From Pseudomonas kielensis (GTDB lineage: Bacteria; Pseudomonadota; Gammaproteobacteria; Pseudomonadales; Pseudomonadaceae): a DNA stretch of 64,000 bases. The stretch is from NCBI RefSeq assembly GCF_014236655.1, contig NZ_JACMYG010000024.1:1-64000 (forward strand), given 5' to 3'. A model generated the notes under the pieces. It was not told the origin of the DNA. It saw only the letters and a list, made by a program, of their open reading frames with translations, and made no database searches. This document shows positions 36,014-44,439 of this stretch, one piece after another; position 1 is the first letter of the stretch; the number at the start of each line of letters is the position of its first letter. Made by a program: the position numbers and the translations under genes.

Positions 36014-38962
36014 ATGAAGCCACACATGCCCAAAGGATTGATTCGCGCCATCGGCGCCTTGTTGACTGCTCTGGCCCTCTATAGCTTGCTGGGCTTTCTG
36101 ATTCTGCCGGGTGTCGCCTTGCGGATCGCCAATCAACAATTGGCCCATTACGCAGCGGTGCCGGCCAGTATCCAGCGCATCGAGTTCAACCCCTTCAGCC
36201 TGGAGCTGACCTTGTGGGGCCTGAACATCGGTGAGCCAGGCAAGGAGCAGGTCGGCTTCGAACGTCTGTACGCCGACCTGCAGATCGACAGTCTCTGGAC
36301 CCGCGCCCTGCACCTGGCCGATGTGCAACTGGACAAGCCAAAAACCTCGGTGCTGTTCAGCAAGGACGGCACCCTGAACCTCACCCAGCTGTTCAAGTTG
36401 CCCGCCAGTGAACCGACGCCGGCCGACCCCGAGGCCAAGCCCTTCCCGCTGCGCATCGACCGTATCGACCTGGCCCGTGGCTACATCCATTTCCAGGACC
36501 TGCGGCCCAGCGAACCCATCGAGTTCCTCTACGACAAACTGGATTTCGAGCTCAAGCACCTGAGCACCCTGCCGGAAGACAATGCCGACATGACCCTGGT
36601 GGCGATCGGTCCGGCCGGCGGCCAGATCGACTGGAGCGGCAAGATCAGCCTGGTGCCCATCGCGTCCGAAGGCAGCCTGAAAATCACCGACGGCAAGATG
36701 AAAGCCTTTTGGCCCTATGTGCGCGACGCCCTGCCACTGGTGCTTGAAGAGGGCACGGTCAGCCTCAGCACCGACTACAAGCTCAACCTGTCCAAGGAAA
36801 CCGAACTGCTGCTGAGCAACACCTCGGCCAGCATCGCCCCCTTTGCCATCAAGGCCCCGGATGGCCGGCCGCTGGCCCGTCTCGAGCGCCTGGACATCAG
36901 CGAAACCAGCATCGACCTGGCCAAACAACAAGTGATTGTCGGCAAGATCCGCAGCCAGAAACTGGAAACCTGGGCCGCCCGCGAAGCGGATGGCCAACTC
37001 GACTGGCAGAAGCTGTTCGCCAGCCAGCCCGCCAAGCCGGCGGTCAAGCCGCAAGCGGTGAATGCGCCGGCCGCGGCCGACTCACCTAAAGCCGAGCCCG
37101 CTGCGCCGAGCAAACCCTGGCAGGTGCTGCTCAAGGATGTCGAGCTGCGCAACTACCAGGTGCACCTGGCCGATCGCCAAGTCAAACCGGCGGTGGCGCT
37201 TGAGGTCGGTCCGCTGAACCTGGACCTGAAAAATTTCGACAGCCTCAATGGCTCGCCCTTTACCCTCAAGCTCGATACCGGCGTGGGCAAGCAAGGCAAG
37301 CTGATGGCCGATGGCGAAGTCAACCTGGCCCCGGTCAGCGCCCGGCTCAAGGTACAGACCCGGGACATCGACCTGCGGGTCGCCCAGTCCTACATCAACC
37401 CGTTCATTCTGCTGGAGCTGCGCTCCGGGATGCTCGGCAGCGACCTGGCTGTCAACCTCAAGAGCACCGAGCCCCTGGCCTTCAACGTCACCGGCAAGGC
37501 CCAGGTCGACCAGTTGCACACCCTCGACACCCTCAAATCCCGTGACTTCCTCAAGTGGCAGAAGGTCATGGTCGAAGGGCTGAACTATCAGCACGGCGAC
37601 AGCCTGTCGATCGATCGAATCAACCTGCAGCAGCCCTACGTGCGGTTCATGATCAACGATGATCGGACCACCAACATCGACGACCTGCTGATCCCGCAAC
37701 CGGCCGACAGCACGGCGAAAACCACGGCGGGCAGACCTGCTGCCAGCCAGGACAAGCCGCTGGGCATTCACATCGGCGGCATTGCGATCAACGACGGTTC
37801 GGCGAACTTTGCCGACTTCAGCCTGACACCCAACTTCGCCACCGCGATCCAGCAACTCAATGGCCAGATCGGCACCATCGACAGCCGCCAGGCCAAGCCG
37901 GCCTCGGTCGATGTCAAAGGCAAAGTCGACCGTTACGCCCCGGTGACCATCAAGGGCAGCGTCAATCCGTTCGACCCGATGGCGGCACTGGATATCGCCA
38001 CCAGCTTCAAACGAGTCGAACTGACGACCCTGACCCCCTACTCCGGCAAATTCGCCGGCTACCGGATCCGCAAAGGCCGCCTCAATCTCGACCTGCACTA
38101 CCGGATCACCAAGGGTCAGCTCAAGGCGGATAACAAGGTGGTGGTCGAGCAACTGGAGCTGGGCGAGAAAGTCGACAGCCCGGATGCCGTCAGCCTGCCG
38201 CTGAAACTGGCCGTGGCCTTGCTCAAGGACGTCGACGGCAAGATTTCCATCGAACTGCCGGTCACTGGTGACCTCAACAACCCCCAGTTCAGTGTGATGC
38301 CGATTGTCTGGCAAACCCTGCGCAACCTGATCGTAAAAGCGGCGGCTGCGCCATTCAAACTGATCGGCGGGTTGGTCGCCGGCGGCGGTTCCGAAGACCT
38401 GGGCACCGTGTCCTTCGCACCGGGCTCCAGTGAGTTGAGCAAGGACGCCGAAGGCGCACTGATCAAACTGGCCGGTGCCCTCAAGGAGCGTCCGGCCCTG
38501 CGCCTGGAAATCGAAGGCACCGCCGCGCAAAGCAGCGACGGCCCGTTGATTGCCGAGCAGCGCCTGGAGCGCGAATACCAGTACAACTACTACAAGATTC
38601 TCCAGCGTCGCGGCGACAAGGTACCGGCCCAGGCTTCGTTGCTGGAAGTCCCGGAAGGGGAAAAAACCCCGTTGCTCGAAGGTATCTACCGCACTCGCCT
38701 GAAAACCCAACCGCCGGCGCAATGGAAGGACCTGGGCAAGGAAGAGCGCGCCGCAAAAATGCGTGAAGGGGTCATCAAGTTCTGGGCGGGCAGCGATGTG
38801 CTGTTGCGTCAACTGGGCCAGGACCGCGCCAGCAGCATCAAGGACTACCTGGTGGACAAGGGCCAACTGGCCGATGACCGGGTGTACTTCATCGACGCCA
38901 GCCTGGGCCAGGCCGAAAGTGATGGCAGGGTCATCACGCCGTTGCACCTGGACGCCGAGTAG
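36014..38962 (+). CDS. Large DUF748 (AsmA-like) envelope protein
   Basis: The 982-residue protein has an N-terminal membrane anchor (residues 12-36) followed by a long run of DUF748/AsmA-like beta-strands, for example repeated D-x-A-x-G and DLDLKNFDSLNG-type stretches. This resembles the bridge-like lipid-transfer proteins of the AsmA superfamily. The C-terminal 190 residues (VSFAPGSSELSKDAEGALIKLAGAL, then DRASSIKDYLVDKGQLADDRVYFIDAS) look like an OmpA-type peptidoglycan-binding fold interrupted by an insertion. An intermembrane role is inferred from family resemblance only. I start at ATG 36014; ATG 36026 is equally possible. Confidence 0.8.
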   Translation: MKPHMPKGLIRAIGALLTALALYSLLGFLILPGVALRIANQQLAHYAAVPASIQRIEFNPFSLELTLWGLNIGEPGKEQVGFERLYADLQIDSLWTRALHLADVQLDKPKTSVLFSKDGTLNLTQLFKLPASEPTPADPEAKPFPLRIDRIDLARGYIHFQDLRPSEPIEFLYDKLDFELKHLSTLPEDNADMTLVAIGPAGGQIDWSGKISLVPIASEGSLKITDGKMKAFWPYVRDALPLVLEEGTVSLSTDYKLNLSKETELLLSNTSASIAPFAIKAPDGRPLARLERLDISETSIDLAKQQVIVGKIRSQKLETWAAREADGQLDWQKLFASQPAKPAVKPQAVNAPAAADSPKAEPAAPSKPWQVLLKDVELRNYQVHLADRQVKPAVALEVGPLNLDLKNFDSLNGSPFTLKLDTGVGKQGKLMADGEVNLAPVSARLKVQTRDIDLRVAQSYINPFILLELRSGMLGSDLAVNLKSTEPLAFNVTGKAQVDQLHTLDTLKSRDFLKWQKVMVEGLNYQHGDSLSIDRINLQQPYVRFMINDDRTTNIDDLLIPQPADSTAKTTAGRPAASQDKPLGIHIGGIAINDGSANFADFSLTPNFATAIQQLNGQIGTIDSRQAKPASVDVKGKVDRYAPVTIKGSVNPFDPMAALDIATSFKRVELTTLTPYSGKFAGYRIRKGRLNLDLHYRITKGQLKADNKVVVEQLELGEKVDSPDAVSLPLKLAVALLKDVDGKISIELPVTGDLNNPQFSVMPIVWQTLRNLIVKAAAAPFKLIGGLVAGGGSEDLGTVSFAPGSSELSKDAEGALIKLAGALKERPALRLEIEGTAAQSSDGPLIAEQRLEREYQYNYYKILQRRGDKVPAQASLLEVPEGEKTPLLEGIYRTRLKTQPPAQWKDLGKEERAAKMREGVIKFWAGSDVLLRQLGQDRASSIKDYLVDKGQLADDRVYFIDASLGQAESDGRVITPLHLDAE

Positions 38963-38998
38963 CCAAGGCTCGCGCCACTTTATCGCCGCCCAATAAAA

Positions 38999-39026
38999 CA
39001 GGCCCCGACACGAATGTCGGGGCCTG
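38999..39026. terminator. Bidirectional terminator between the DUF748 and BON genes
   Basis: CAGGCCCCGACA (38999-39010), loop CGAA, TGTCGGGGCCTG (39015-39026). The U-tract is better on the minus strand (TTTTATT). A second dyad, GCGGCAGGTG 39070-39079 with CACCTGCCGC 39092-39101, also lies downstream of the BON gene. Confidence 0.8.
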
Positions 39027-39134
39027 TGGAGACCACATCCCTGTGGTCGGTCGCATGAACACTAGAGTCGCGGCAGGTGCATGACTGCGCTCACCTGCCG
39101 CTCCTTCTCCCAGTCCAGGCGAGAAGCCTGCGCC

Positions 39135-39491
39135 TTACTCGGCTTTCAGGCCGTCAGCCGATACCGCCTGAACGCCCTTGATGTTTTTCGCGATTCTCAC
39201 CGCGGTTTCTTTCTGCGACTCGGTTACCGCAGTGGTGGAAGACAGCGATACCACACCTTTGTTGGTTTCTACTTTGATATCGGTACCCGGAATGCCTTTC
39301 TCAGTGACCAGGTCAGCCTTCACTTTGGTGGTGATCCAGGTGTCGGAAGTCGCTTCCTTCGCCTCGGTCACTTCACCGGCAGCCAGCACCATTGGCGACT
39401 GGGTGTTTTGGGTGGTCTGCGCAAACGCTGCGTTGGCCAGTGTCAGGGTCAGAGCGGTAGCAGTTGCGGTAGCGATAGCGAACTTCTTCAT
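39135..39491 (-). CDS. Periplasmic BON-domain protein (OsmY-like)
   Basis: The 118-residue protein has a Sec signal peptide (MKKFAIATATATALTLTLANAAFA, cleavage after residue 24). One BON domain follows (WITTKVKADLVTEKGIPGTDIKVETNKGVVSLSSTT, about residues 51-115). E. coli OsmY carries two such domains and is an osmotically induced periplasmic chaperone; here there is one. A good AGGAG ribosome-binding site precedes ATG 39491. A stress-related envelope role is likely. Confidence 0.9.
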   Translation of the reverse strand: MKKFAIATATATALTLTLANAAFAQTTQNTQSPMVLAAGEVTEAKEATSDTWITTKVKADLVTEKGIPGTDIKVETNKGVVSLSSTTAVTESQKETAVRIAKNIKGVQAVSADGLKAE

Positions 39492-39623
39492 ACGGGTAAC
39501 TCCTGTTTTTCCAGAAAGTCTGCTGTTTGCCTTCTCAGCAGGGTTACCGGTAATAGTGCGAACACTGTGCCAACTTTTGGAAACGCAATAAATCCTTAAT
39601 AATCAACAACTTATAAAAACACC

Positions 39624-39657
39624 AAAAAACCGGAATCATGCAATTTGCATGACCCGG
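39624..39657 (-). terminator. Intrinsic terminator of pilA
   Basis: On the minus strand CCGGGTCATGCAA pairs with TTGCATGATTCCGG (39657-39630), followed by TTTTTT. It lies 28 bases past the pilA stop. Confidence 0.88.
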
Positions 39658-39684
39658 AGATTCTCGACATGCAAGTTGCCGGAA

Positions 39685-40101
39685 TCAGCCCTCACTGGTG
39701 GTACAGCCCTTGGGCGAATAGTCCGCGGCTACCGTGGTCGCGCAACTCCAGCTGCCCGCTTCGGAACGCGACAGGGTGAGGGTGCGGTTGAGCACCGGGC
39801 CTGGCGCGTTGACCAGGGTGCAGCCGAGGTTGCCTAACCCGGAAGCGCCCTTGCCCGCCGCCGAGATCGTGCAATGGCTGGTGGTCGCGCTGGCGCCGAG
39901 TCGTTCCAGGGTCGGATCGGCCCCCTGATTGATGACGTCTTCGAATGACACCCTGAGCGCCGAGATCTCGGCCAGTCCGGCCGTGACCTTGGCCCGCGCC
40001 TGATATTTGGAATACAGCGGCAATGCCACCGTGACCAGAATGCCAATGATCGCCACCACGATCAGCAGTTCGATCAGGCTAAATCCCCTTTGTCCCTTCA
40101 T
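39685..40101 (-). CDS. pilA: Type IV major pilin PilA
   Basis: The 138-residue prepilin has a short basic leader (MKGQRG) and the class III cleavage site G6/F7, followed by FSLIELLIVVAIIGILVTVALP with Glu5 of the mature protein. The C-terminal head has four cysteines, of which the last pair (SCATTV...GCTTSEG) can form the D-region disulfide loop. Cleavage and methylation would be by PilD, encoded 1.5 kb away. It is divergent from pilC, and a sigma-54 promoter lies upstream (40156-40171). Confidence 0.93.
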   Translation of the reverse strand: MKGQRGFSLIELLIVVAIIGILVTVALPLYSKYQARAKVTAGLAEISALRVSFEDVINQGADPTLERLGASATTSHCTISAAGKGASGLGNLGCTLVNAPGPVLNRTLTLSRSEAGSWSCATTVAADYSPKGCTTSEG

Positions 40102-40155
40102 GGCTGCAACTCCCTTTTTGCATGAGGCGAACGCTCATGCTCGGCAGCGGATAAC

Positions 40156-40171
40156 GCACAGCCCATGCCAA
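40156..40171 (-). promoter_or_regulatory. Sigma-54 promoter of pilA
   Basis: On the minus strand TTGGCATGGGCTGTGC (40171-40156), with GG and GC ten bases apart as in -24/-12 promoters. It predicts a start near 40144 and a 43-base leader. In P. aeruginosa pilA is likewise RpoN- and PilR-dependent. Confidence 0.8.
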
Positions 40172-40244
40172 GTCCGTCAGCCCTTGCAGACCGGGCAGCG
40201 AAGCCGGGTTCCCCCCATCCAAGGCGTTGCAAAACCGCACTAAC

Positions 40245-40259
40245 TGACACTATTTGTCA
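40245..40259. promoter_or_regulatory. TGACA/TGTCA dyad upstream of pilA, candidate PilR site
   Basis: TGACA-CTATT-TGTCA, a perfect five-base inverted repeat, about 100-115 bases upstream of the predicted pilA start. This is an enhancer-like distance and contains the TGTC element reported for PilR binding. Confidence 0.45.
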
Positions 40260-40337
40260 CTGCAGCGCGCCCGCACAACGTCCGCCCTTGGCTAGGCTTG
40301 CAGCGCAAGCAGCCGATAGGTCATCAAGGATCGAGAC

Positions 40338-41555
40338 ATGCCGTTCAAAGCAACAAAGGTCAGCCTGTACGCCTGGCAAGGCACCGATAGAACAGGCCGC
40401 AAAATGTCCGGTGAATCGAGCGCGCAGAATCCGGCCCAGATCAAGGCCCGGTTGCGCCAACGCGGCATCATCCCGGGCAAGGTACGGAAAAAGTTCGCCC
40501 CCCTGTTCCGCGCAGGCCAGCGGGTCACGGCCCAGGATATCGCGCTCTTCACCCGGCAAATGGCGACCCTGCTCAAGGCCGGGGTGCCGTTGCTGCAGGC
40601 CTTCGACATCATCGCCGAAGGCTTCGATAACCCACGTATGCGTTGCCTGCTGGAGGGCTTGAAACAGGACGTGATGGCCGGCAGCAGCCTGACCAGTGCC
40701 TTGCGCAAAAAGCCGCAACACTTCGACGAGCTCTACTGCAACCTGATTGACGCCGGCGAACAGGCAGGCGCCCTCGACACCTTGCTGGAGCGGGTGGCGA
40801 GCGACCGGGAAAAAAGTCAACGACTCAAGGCGCGGATGCGCAAAGCCATGACCTACCCGCTGGCGGTGCTCCTGGTGGCCGTGATCGTCAGCGCCATCCT
40901 GTTACTCAAGGTGGTGCCGCAGTTCGAAGTGATGTTCCACGGTTTTGGCGCCGAACTTCCCGCACTGACCCGCAGCGTGATCGGGCTCGCCGAATACCTG
41001 CGGCACAGCGGGTGGCTGCTGCTGGGTGGGCTGCTCGCTGCTGCGCTGGGCGTGCACCAGGCCCAACGCCGCTCCTCGAGGTTTCGCGACTGGCTGCAGA
41101 CTCGCTGGCTGGATCTGCCAATTGTCGGCCCCCTGCTGCGAAAGTCGGCGGTCGCTCGTTATGCCCGGACGTTATCGACCACCTTCGCCGCCGGGGTGCC
41201 GCTGCTGGAAGCCTTGGATTCGGTGGCCGGAGCCACCGGCAACCGGCTGTTCAAACAGGCGGTGCTGATGATTCGCCAGGAGGTGTGTACCGGCATGCAG
41301 TTGCATGTGGCGATGCGCAACAGTGGGGTATTTCCCAACCTGGCGATCCAGATGACCGCGATTGGCGAAGAATCCGGGGCGCTGGACGAAATGCTCGGCA
41401 ACGTCGCGGGCTACTATGAAGGCGAAGTCGAGTCCCTGGTCGATCACCTGACCAGTCTGCTGGAACCTCTTATCATGGGGGTACTTGGCGTAATCGTCGG
41501 CGGGCTGGTGGTTGCCATGTACCTGCCCATTTTCCAACTTGGTACGGCGATCTGA
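40338..41555 (+). CDS. pilC: Type IV pilus inner-membrane platform protein PilC
   Basis: The 405-residue protein of the GspF/PilC family has two repeated cytoplasmic helical domains (about residues 65-190 and 270-395) and three membrane helices (about 170-195, 215-235, 370-395). Family motifs are FTRQMATLLKAGVPLLQAFD and its repeat YARTLSTTFAAGVPLLEALD. It couples the assembly ATPase PilB to pilin extraction. In other pseudomonads pilB lies between pilA and pilC; here only a 236-base promoter region does. Confidence 0.95.
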   Translation: MPFKATKVSLYAWQGTDRTGRKMSGESSAQNPAQIKARLRQRGIIPGKVRKKFAPLFRAGQRVTAQDIALFTRQMATLLKAGVPLLQAFDIIAEGFDNPRMRCLLEGLKQDVMAGSSLTSALRKKPQHFDELYCNLIDAGEQAGALDTLLERVASDREKSQRLKARMRKAMTYPLAVLLVAVIVSAILLLKVVPQFEVMFHGFGAELPALTRSVIGLAEYLRHSGWLLLGGLLAAALGVHQAQRRSSRFRDWLQTRWLDLPIVGPLLRKSAVARYARTLSTTFAAGVPLLEALDSVAGATGNRLFKQAVLMIRQEVCTGMQLHVAMRNSGVFPNLAIQMTAIGEESGALDEMLGNVAGYYEGEVESLVDHLTSLLEPLIMGVLGVIVGGLVVAMYLPIFQLGTAI

Positions 41556-41557
41556 AC

Positions 41558-42430
41558 ATGCCCTTGAGTGAATTTCTCACCAGCTACCCGACGGCCTTCG
41601 TGGTCCTGGCCCTCGGGCTGGGGCTGGTGGTCGGCAGCTTTCTCAACGTCCTGGTCTGGCGCCTGCCAAAGATGCTGGCACGGGATTGGCGCCAGCAGGC
41701 CCGGGACATCCTCGAACTACCCGCCGAGCCCCCCGGCCCCACCTACAACCTGATGCTGCCCCACTCCCATTGCCCCCACTGCCGCCATCCTCTGCGTGCC
41801 TGGGAGAACATTCCACTGCTCAGCTACCTGATACTGCGTGGACGGTGCGCACGTTGCAAAACCCCCATCAGTGCCCGTTACCCGCTGGTCGAGCTCAGTT
41901 GCGCGCTGCTCTGCGGGTTCATCGCCTGGCACCTGGGCTTTGGCTGGCAGACCGCGGGGCTGCTGGTGTTGAGCTGGGGCCTGTTGGCCCTGTGCCTGAT
42001 CGACGCCGACCATCAGTTGCTGCCCGACGTACTGGTCATGCCGCTGCTGTGGCTGGGGGTGATCGTCAACGCGTTCGAGCTGTTCGTGCCACTGCAGGAC
42101 GCCGTGTGGGGCGCCGTGGCCGGCTACCTGAGCTTGTGGACGGTGTATTGGCTGTTCAGGTTGATCACCGGCAAGGAAGGCATCGGCCATGGCGACTTCA
42201 AGCTCCTGGCGATGCTGGGGGCCTGGGGCGGCTGGCAGATCCTGCCGCTGACGATCCTGCTGGCCTCGCTGGTGGGGGCCGTCAGCGGGCTGCTCTGGCT
42301 GCGCTGGAAACGGGCGAAAACCTCGACGCCGATCCCCTTCGGTCCCTATCTGGCAATTGCCGGCTGGATTGCCTTGCTCTGGGGTGGTCAAATAACCGAC
42401 TTCTATTGGCAGTTTGTCGGTTTGCAATGA
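41558..42430 (+). CDS. pilD: Prepilin peptidase / N-methyltransferase PilD
   Basis: The 290-residue polytopic membrane enzyme cleaves prepilin leaders and methylates the new N-terminus. The zinc-binding cytoplasmic loop has C72-x2-C75 and C97-x2-C100. The catalytic aspartates fall at 149 (CLIDADHQ) and 213 (GHGDFK), the same positions as I recall for P. aeruginosa PilD. It is two bases after pilC and overlaps coaE by four bases. It should serve both type IV pilins and any type II secretion pseudopilins. Confidence 0.97.
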   Translation: MPLSEFLTSYPTAFVVLALGLGLVVGSFLNVLVWRLPKMLARDWRQQARDILELPAEPPGPTYNLMLPHSHCPHCRHPLRAWENIPLLSYLILRGRCARCKTPISARYPLVELSCALLCGFIAWHLGFGWQTAGLLVLSWGLLALCLIDADHQLLPDVLVMPLLWLGVIVNAFELFVPLQDAVWGAVAGYLSLWTVYWLFRLITGKEGIGHGDFKLLAMLGAWGGWQILPLTILLASLVGAVSGLLWLRWKRAKTSTPIPFGPYLAIAGWIALLWGGQITDFYWQFVGLQ

Positions 42431-43050
42431 ATACCCCTGTGGAACAACCCTGGATTCTCGGCCTCACCGGTGGCATCGGTAGCGGCAAAAGCGCGGCGGC
42501 CCAGCATTTCATCGACCTCGGTATCCATGCGGTGGATGCCGATCATGCCGCGCGCTGGGTGGTCGAGCCCGGTCGCCCGGCGCTGGCGCAGATAGCCGAG
42601 CACTTCGGTGACGGCGTTTTGCAGGCAGATGGCCAACTGGACCGGGCGGCACTGCGCAAGCTGATCTTCGAAATCCCCGAGGAGCGCCGCTGGCTGGAAA
42701 AGCTCCTGCATCCATTGATCGCCGAGGAAATCGCCGCGCACCTGGCGCGGGCCAAATCCCCCTACGCGATCCTGGTGTCACCCTTGCTGATCGAGTCCGG
42801 ACAGTTCGCCATGACCCAGCGGGTGCTGGTGATCGATGCCCCCGAACACCTCCAGATCGAACGCACCCTGCAGCGCGACCAGACCAGCGAACAGCAGGTC
42901 CAGGCGATCCTCAAGGCGCAGTCCAGCCGTCAGGAGCGCCTGCGCCATGCCGACGATGTGGTGGTCAATGACCGCGACCTCGCCTGGCTGCACAGCGAAG
43001 TCGAACGCCTGCATCACTTTTACCTAACTTTGCGTGGAGGCCAGTCATGA
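42427..43050 (+). CDS. coaE: Dephospho-CoA kinase
   Basis: The 207-residue kinase performs the last step of CoA synthesis, 3'-phosphorylation of dephospho-CoA. The P-loop is GLTGGIGSGKS (residues 12-22), followed by VDADHAARWVVEPG with the catalytic Asp and by LIFEIPEERRWLEKLLHP. The ATG at 42427 overlaps the pilD stop (ATGA). The pilD-coaE-yacG order is conserved in gamma-proteobacteria. Confidence 0.96.
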   Translation: MNTPVEQPWILGLTGGIGSGKSAAAQHFIDLGIHAVDADHAARWVVEPGRPALAQIAEHFGDGVLQADGQLDRAALRKLIFEIPEERRWLEKLLHPLIAEEIAAHLARAKSPYAILVSPLLIESGQFAMTQRVLVIDAPEHLQIERTLQRDQTSEQQVQAILKAQSSRQERLRHADDVVVNDRDLAWLHSEVERLHHFYLTLRGGQS

Positions 43051-43247
43051 GCCAACCCCCTGTCGTCACCTGCCCAACCTGCGGCGCCCCCGTGGAATGG
43101 AGCGCCAGCAGCACCTTCCGGCCGTTTTGCTCGGACCGCTGCAAACTCATCGACCTCGGCGCCTGGGCCTCGGAAGAACACAAAATCCCGGTCAGCCCGG
43201 ACGCCGAAGACGATCTGTTCAGTGAAGATTTCGAACCGCGCCACTAA
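43047..43247 (+). CDS. yacG: DNA gyrase inhibitor YacG
   Basis: The 66-residue zinc protein has a C9-x2-C12 and C28-x3-C32 ligand set (CPTCGAPVEW, FCSDRCKLIDLGAW), the full YacG fold and an acidic flexible C-terminus. E. coli YacG binds GyrB and blocks DNA binding by gyrase. It overlaps coaE by four bases and meets the next minus-strand gene tail-to-tail with a four-base overlap. Confidence 0.95.
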   Translation: MSQPPVVTCPTCGAPVEWSASSTFRPFCSDRCKLIDLGAWASEEHKIPVSPDAEDDLFSEDFEPRH

Positions 43248-43459
43248 GGCCGCATGAAGCTGTAGTCGGCACTGTCATCGAGGTTCTCGGCCAGGAACTG
43301 CAGCTCATCGGCCAGGTCCTCGACACTGCGCACCGCCTTGCTCTCCTCGACCACCGCGCTGAGCAAGGCGCGCAGGCTCAACCCCGGTTCAAAACCGGCT
43401 GCCTCCGCCGATGCCAGACTGTCGCGCAACTCTTGCCTCGCCCACTGGTAAACGCTCAT
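43244..43459 (-). CDS. Small conserved pseudomonad protein, function unknown
   Basis: The 71-residue acidic, helical protein has no signal peptide. I start at ATG 43459 because AGGAG lies seven bases upstream, rather than at an in-frame start 30 bases earlier. I recognise it only as the small gene regularly found after yacG in pseudomonads. The sequence (ARQELRDSLASAEAAGFEPGL and an E/D-rich second half) gives no domain. It may share a transcript with nothing else, since the next minus-strand gene upstream ends 63 bases away. Confidence 0.65.
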   Translation of the reverse strand: MSVYQWARQELRDSLASAEAAGFEPGLSLRALLSAVVEESKAVRSVEDLADELQFLAENLDDSADYSFMRP

Positions 43460-43522
43460 GCCGCTGCTCCTGAGGATTTTTCGGAGCATAGGTGCGTCTG
43501 TTCGCCAGCCTGTTGATAAAGA

Positions 43523-44209
43523 TCAAGACTTGTCTTCGTCTTTCCACGGCGCCGACAGGTAACGGGTGCGGTTGAAGGTCTCCAGCCACTCGGGGCAGAA
43601 CACCACCAGGGCGCTGATCACCATGCCGTTGATAAAGGCTTCGGGAAAGATGATCAGCCACAGGTAGCCGACAAAATCCTCAAGCCATTCCGGCAGCGCA
43701 AAACGCTCGTCGAACCACAGCACGCCCAACGCCAGCAACAGGCAGAGCAGCGCCGACAAGGCGGCGGCAAAAAAACCCGAGCAAAAGATATACACAAACG
43801 GATTACGCGGTTGCGCGCGCTCCACCAGCAGGGCGCAGCCTTCGGTGACCAGTACCGGCAGCAGGATCAGCAAGGCACCGTTGACTCCCATCGCCGCAAG
43901 GTCCTGGCGCCCCAGCAGCACCAGGCCGATCTGGGCGACCAGCCCGCCGACGATCGCCAGGGGCCAGTCCAGCAGCAGGGTGACGGCGGTCATGCCGATG
44001 AAGTGATAGGACACGCCGGTGTCGAAGTCACGCCGCACCAGCCAGAGCAGGAACAACGCGAACACCGTGCCGAACAGCAGGTGCTGGCGCCGGCTGTCGC
44101 TGAACAGTTCGACCCAGGGCGCGCGCGCTATCGCCCAGAGCAACACCGGCACGTAAAGCAACCACCCCACGGTGAGGGTGAACGGTGACAGCAGTTCGGC
44201 ACCGATCAT
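43523..44209 (-). CDS. Energy-coupling-factor-type permease (CbiM-like)
   Basis: The 228-residue membrane protein has about six helices and the YHFIGMTAVTLLLDWPLAIVGG core resembling CbiM/NikM substrate-binding permeases for cobalt or nickel. The usual N-terminal metal-binding histidine of CbiM (MHI) is not seen, and no CbiN, CbiQ or CbiO partner is nearby, so transport specificity is doubtful. I start at ATG 44209 after GGAGG with seven-base spacing. No cobalamin riboswitch was recognised in its leader. Confidence 0.75.
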   Translation of the reverse strand: MIGAELLSPFTLTVGWLLYVPVLLWAIARAPWVELFSDSRRQHLLFGTVFALFLLWLVRRDFDTGVSYHFIGMTAVTLLLDWPLAIVGGLVAQIGLVLLGRQDLAAMGVNGALLILLPVLVTEGCALLVERAQPRNPFVYIFCSGFFAAALSALLCLLLALGVLWFDERFALPEWLEDFVGYLWLIIFPEAFINGMVISALVVFCPEWLETFNRTRYLSAPWKDEDKS

Positions 44210-44439
44210 GCCGGGACCTCCATCCACCCTGTTACGCAGACCTTCACGTCAGACTCCTTGGCGAAACCGAACAGGCCATCAGTCTACACCGCCCGGATGC
44301 CCCCTGGCGCACTGCCACAGGCCCTCCGAGAGCGGTGACTGTTACATCTGCTGCAAGACTGCATCCGGTTTTACCCCCTTTTTCAGCGGCCGGCGAAGAC
44401 TAAACTTCAGGCATCGAGATCCACACGGAGTACCGCACG

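Noticed and set aside
37082..38947. 621-codon minus-strand frame opposite the DUF748 gene
   Set aside because: Antisense shadow; the plus-strand frame has the membrane anchor and family pattern.
41686..42426. Upstream extension of the coaE reading frame through pilD
   Set aside because: It overlaps pilD in another frame; pilD has all catalytic residues, and coaE has its own ATG coupled to the pilD stop.
44210..44439. Possible cobalamin riboswitch upstream of the CbiM-like permease
   Set aside because: I looked for a B12-box and the conserved junction sequences on the minus strand and did not find a convincing set.
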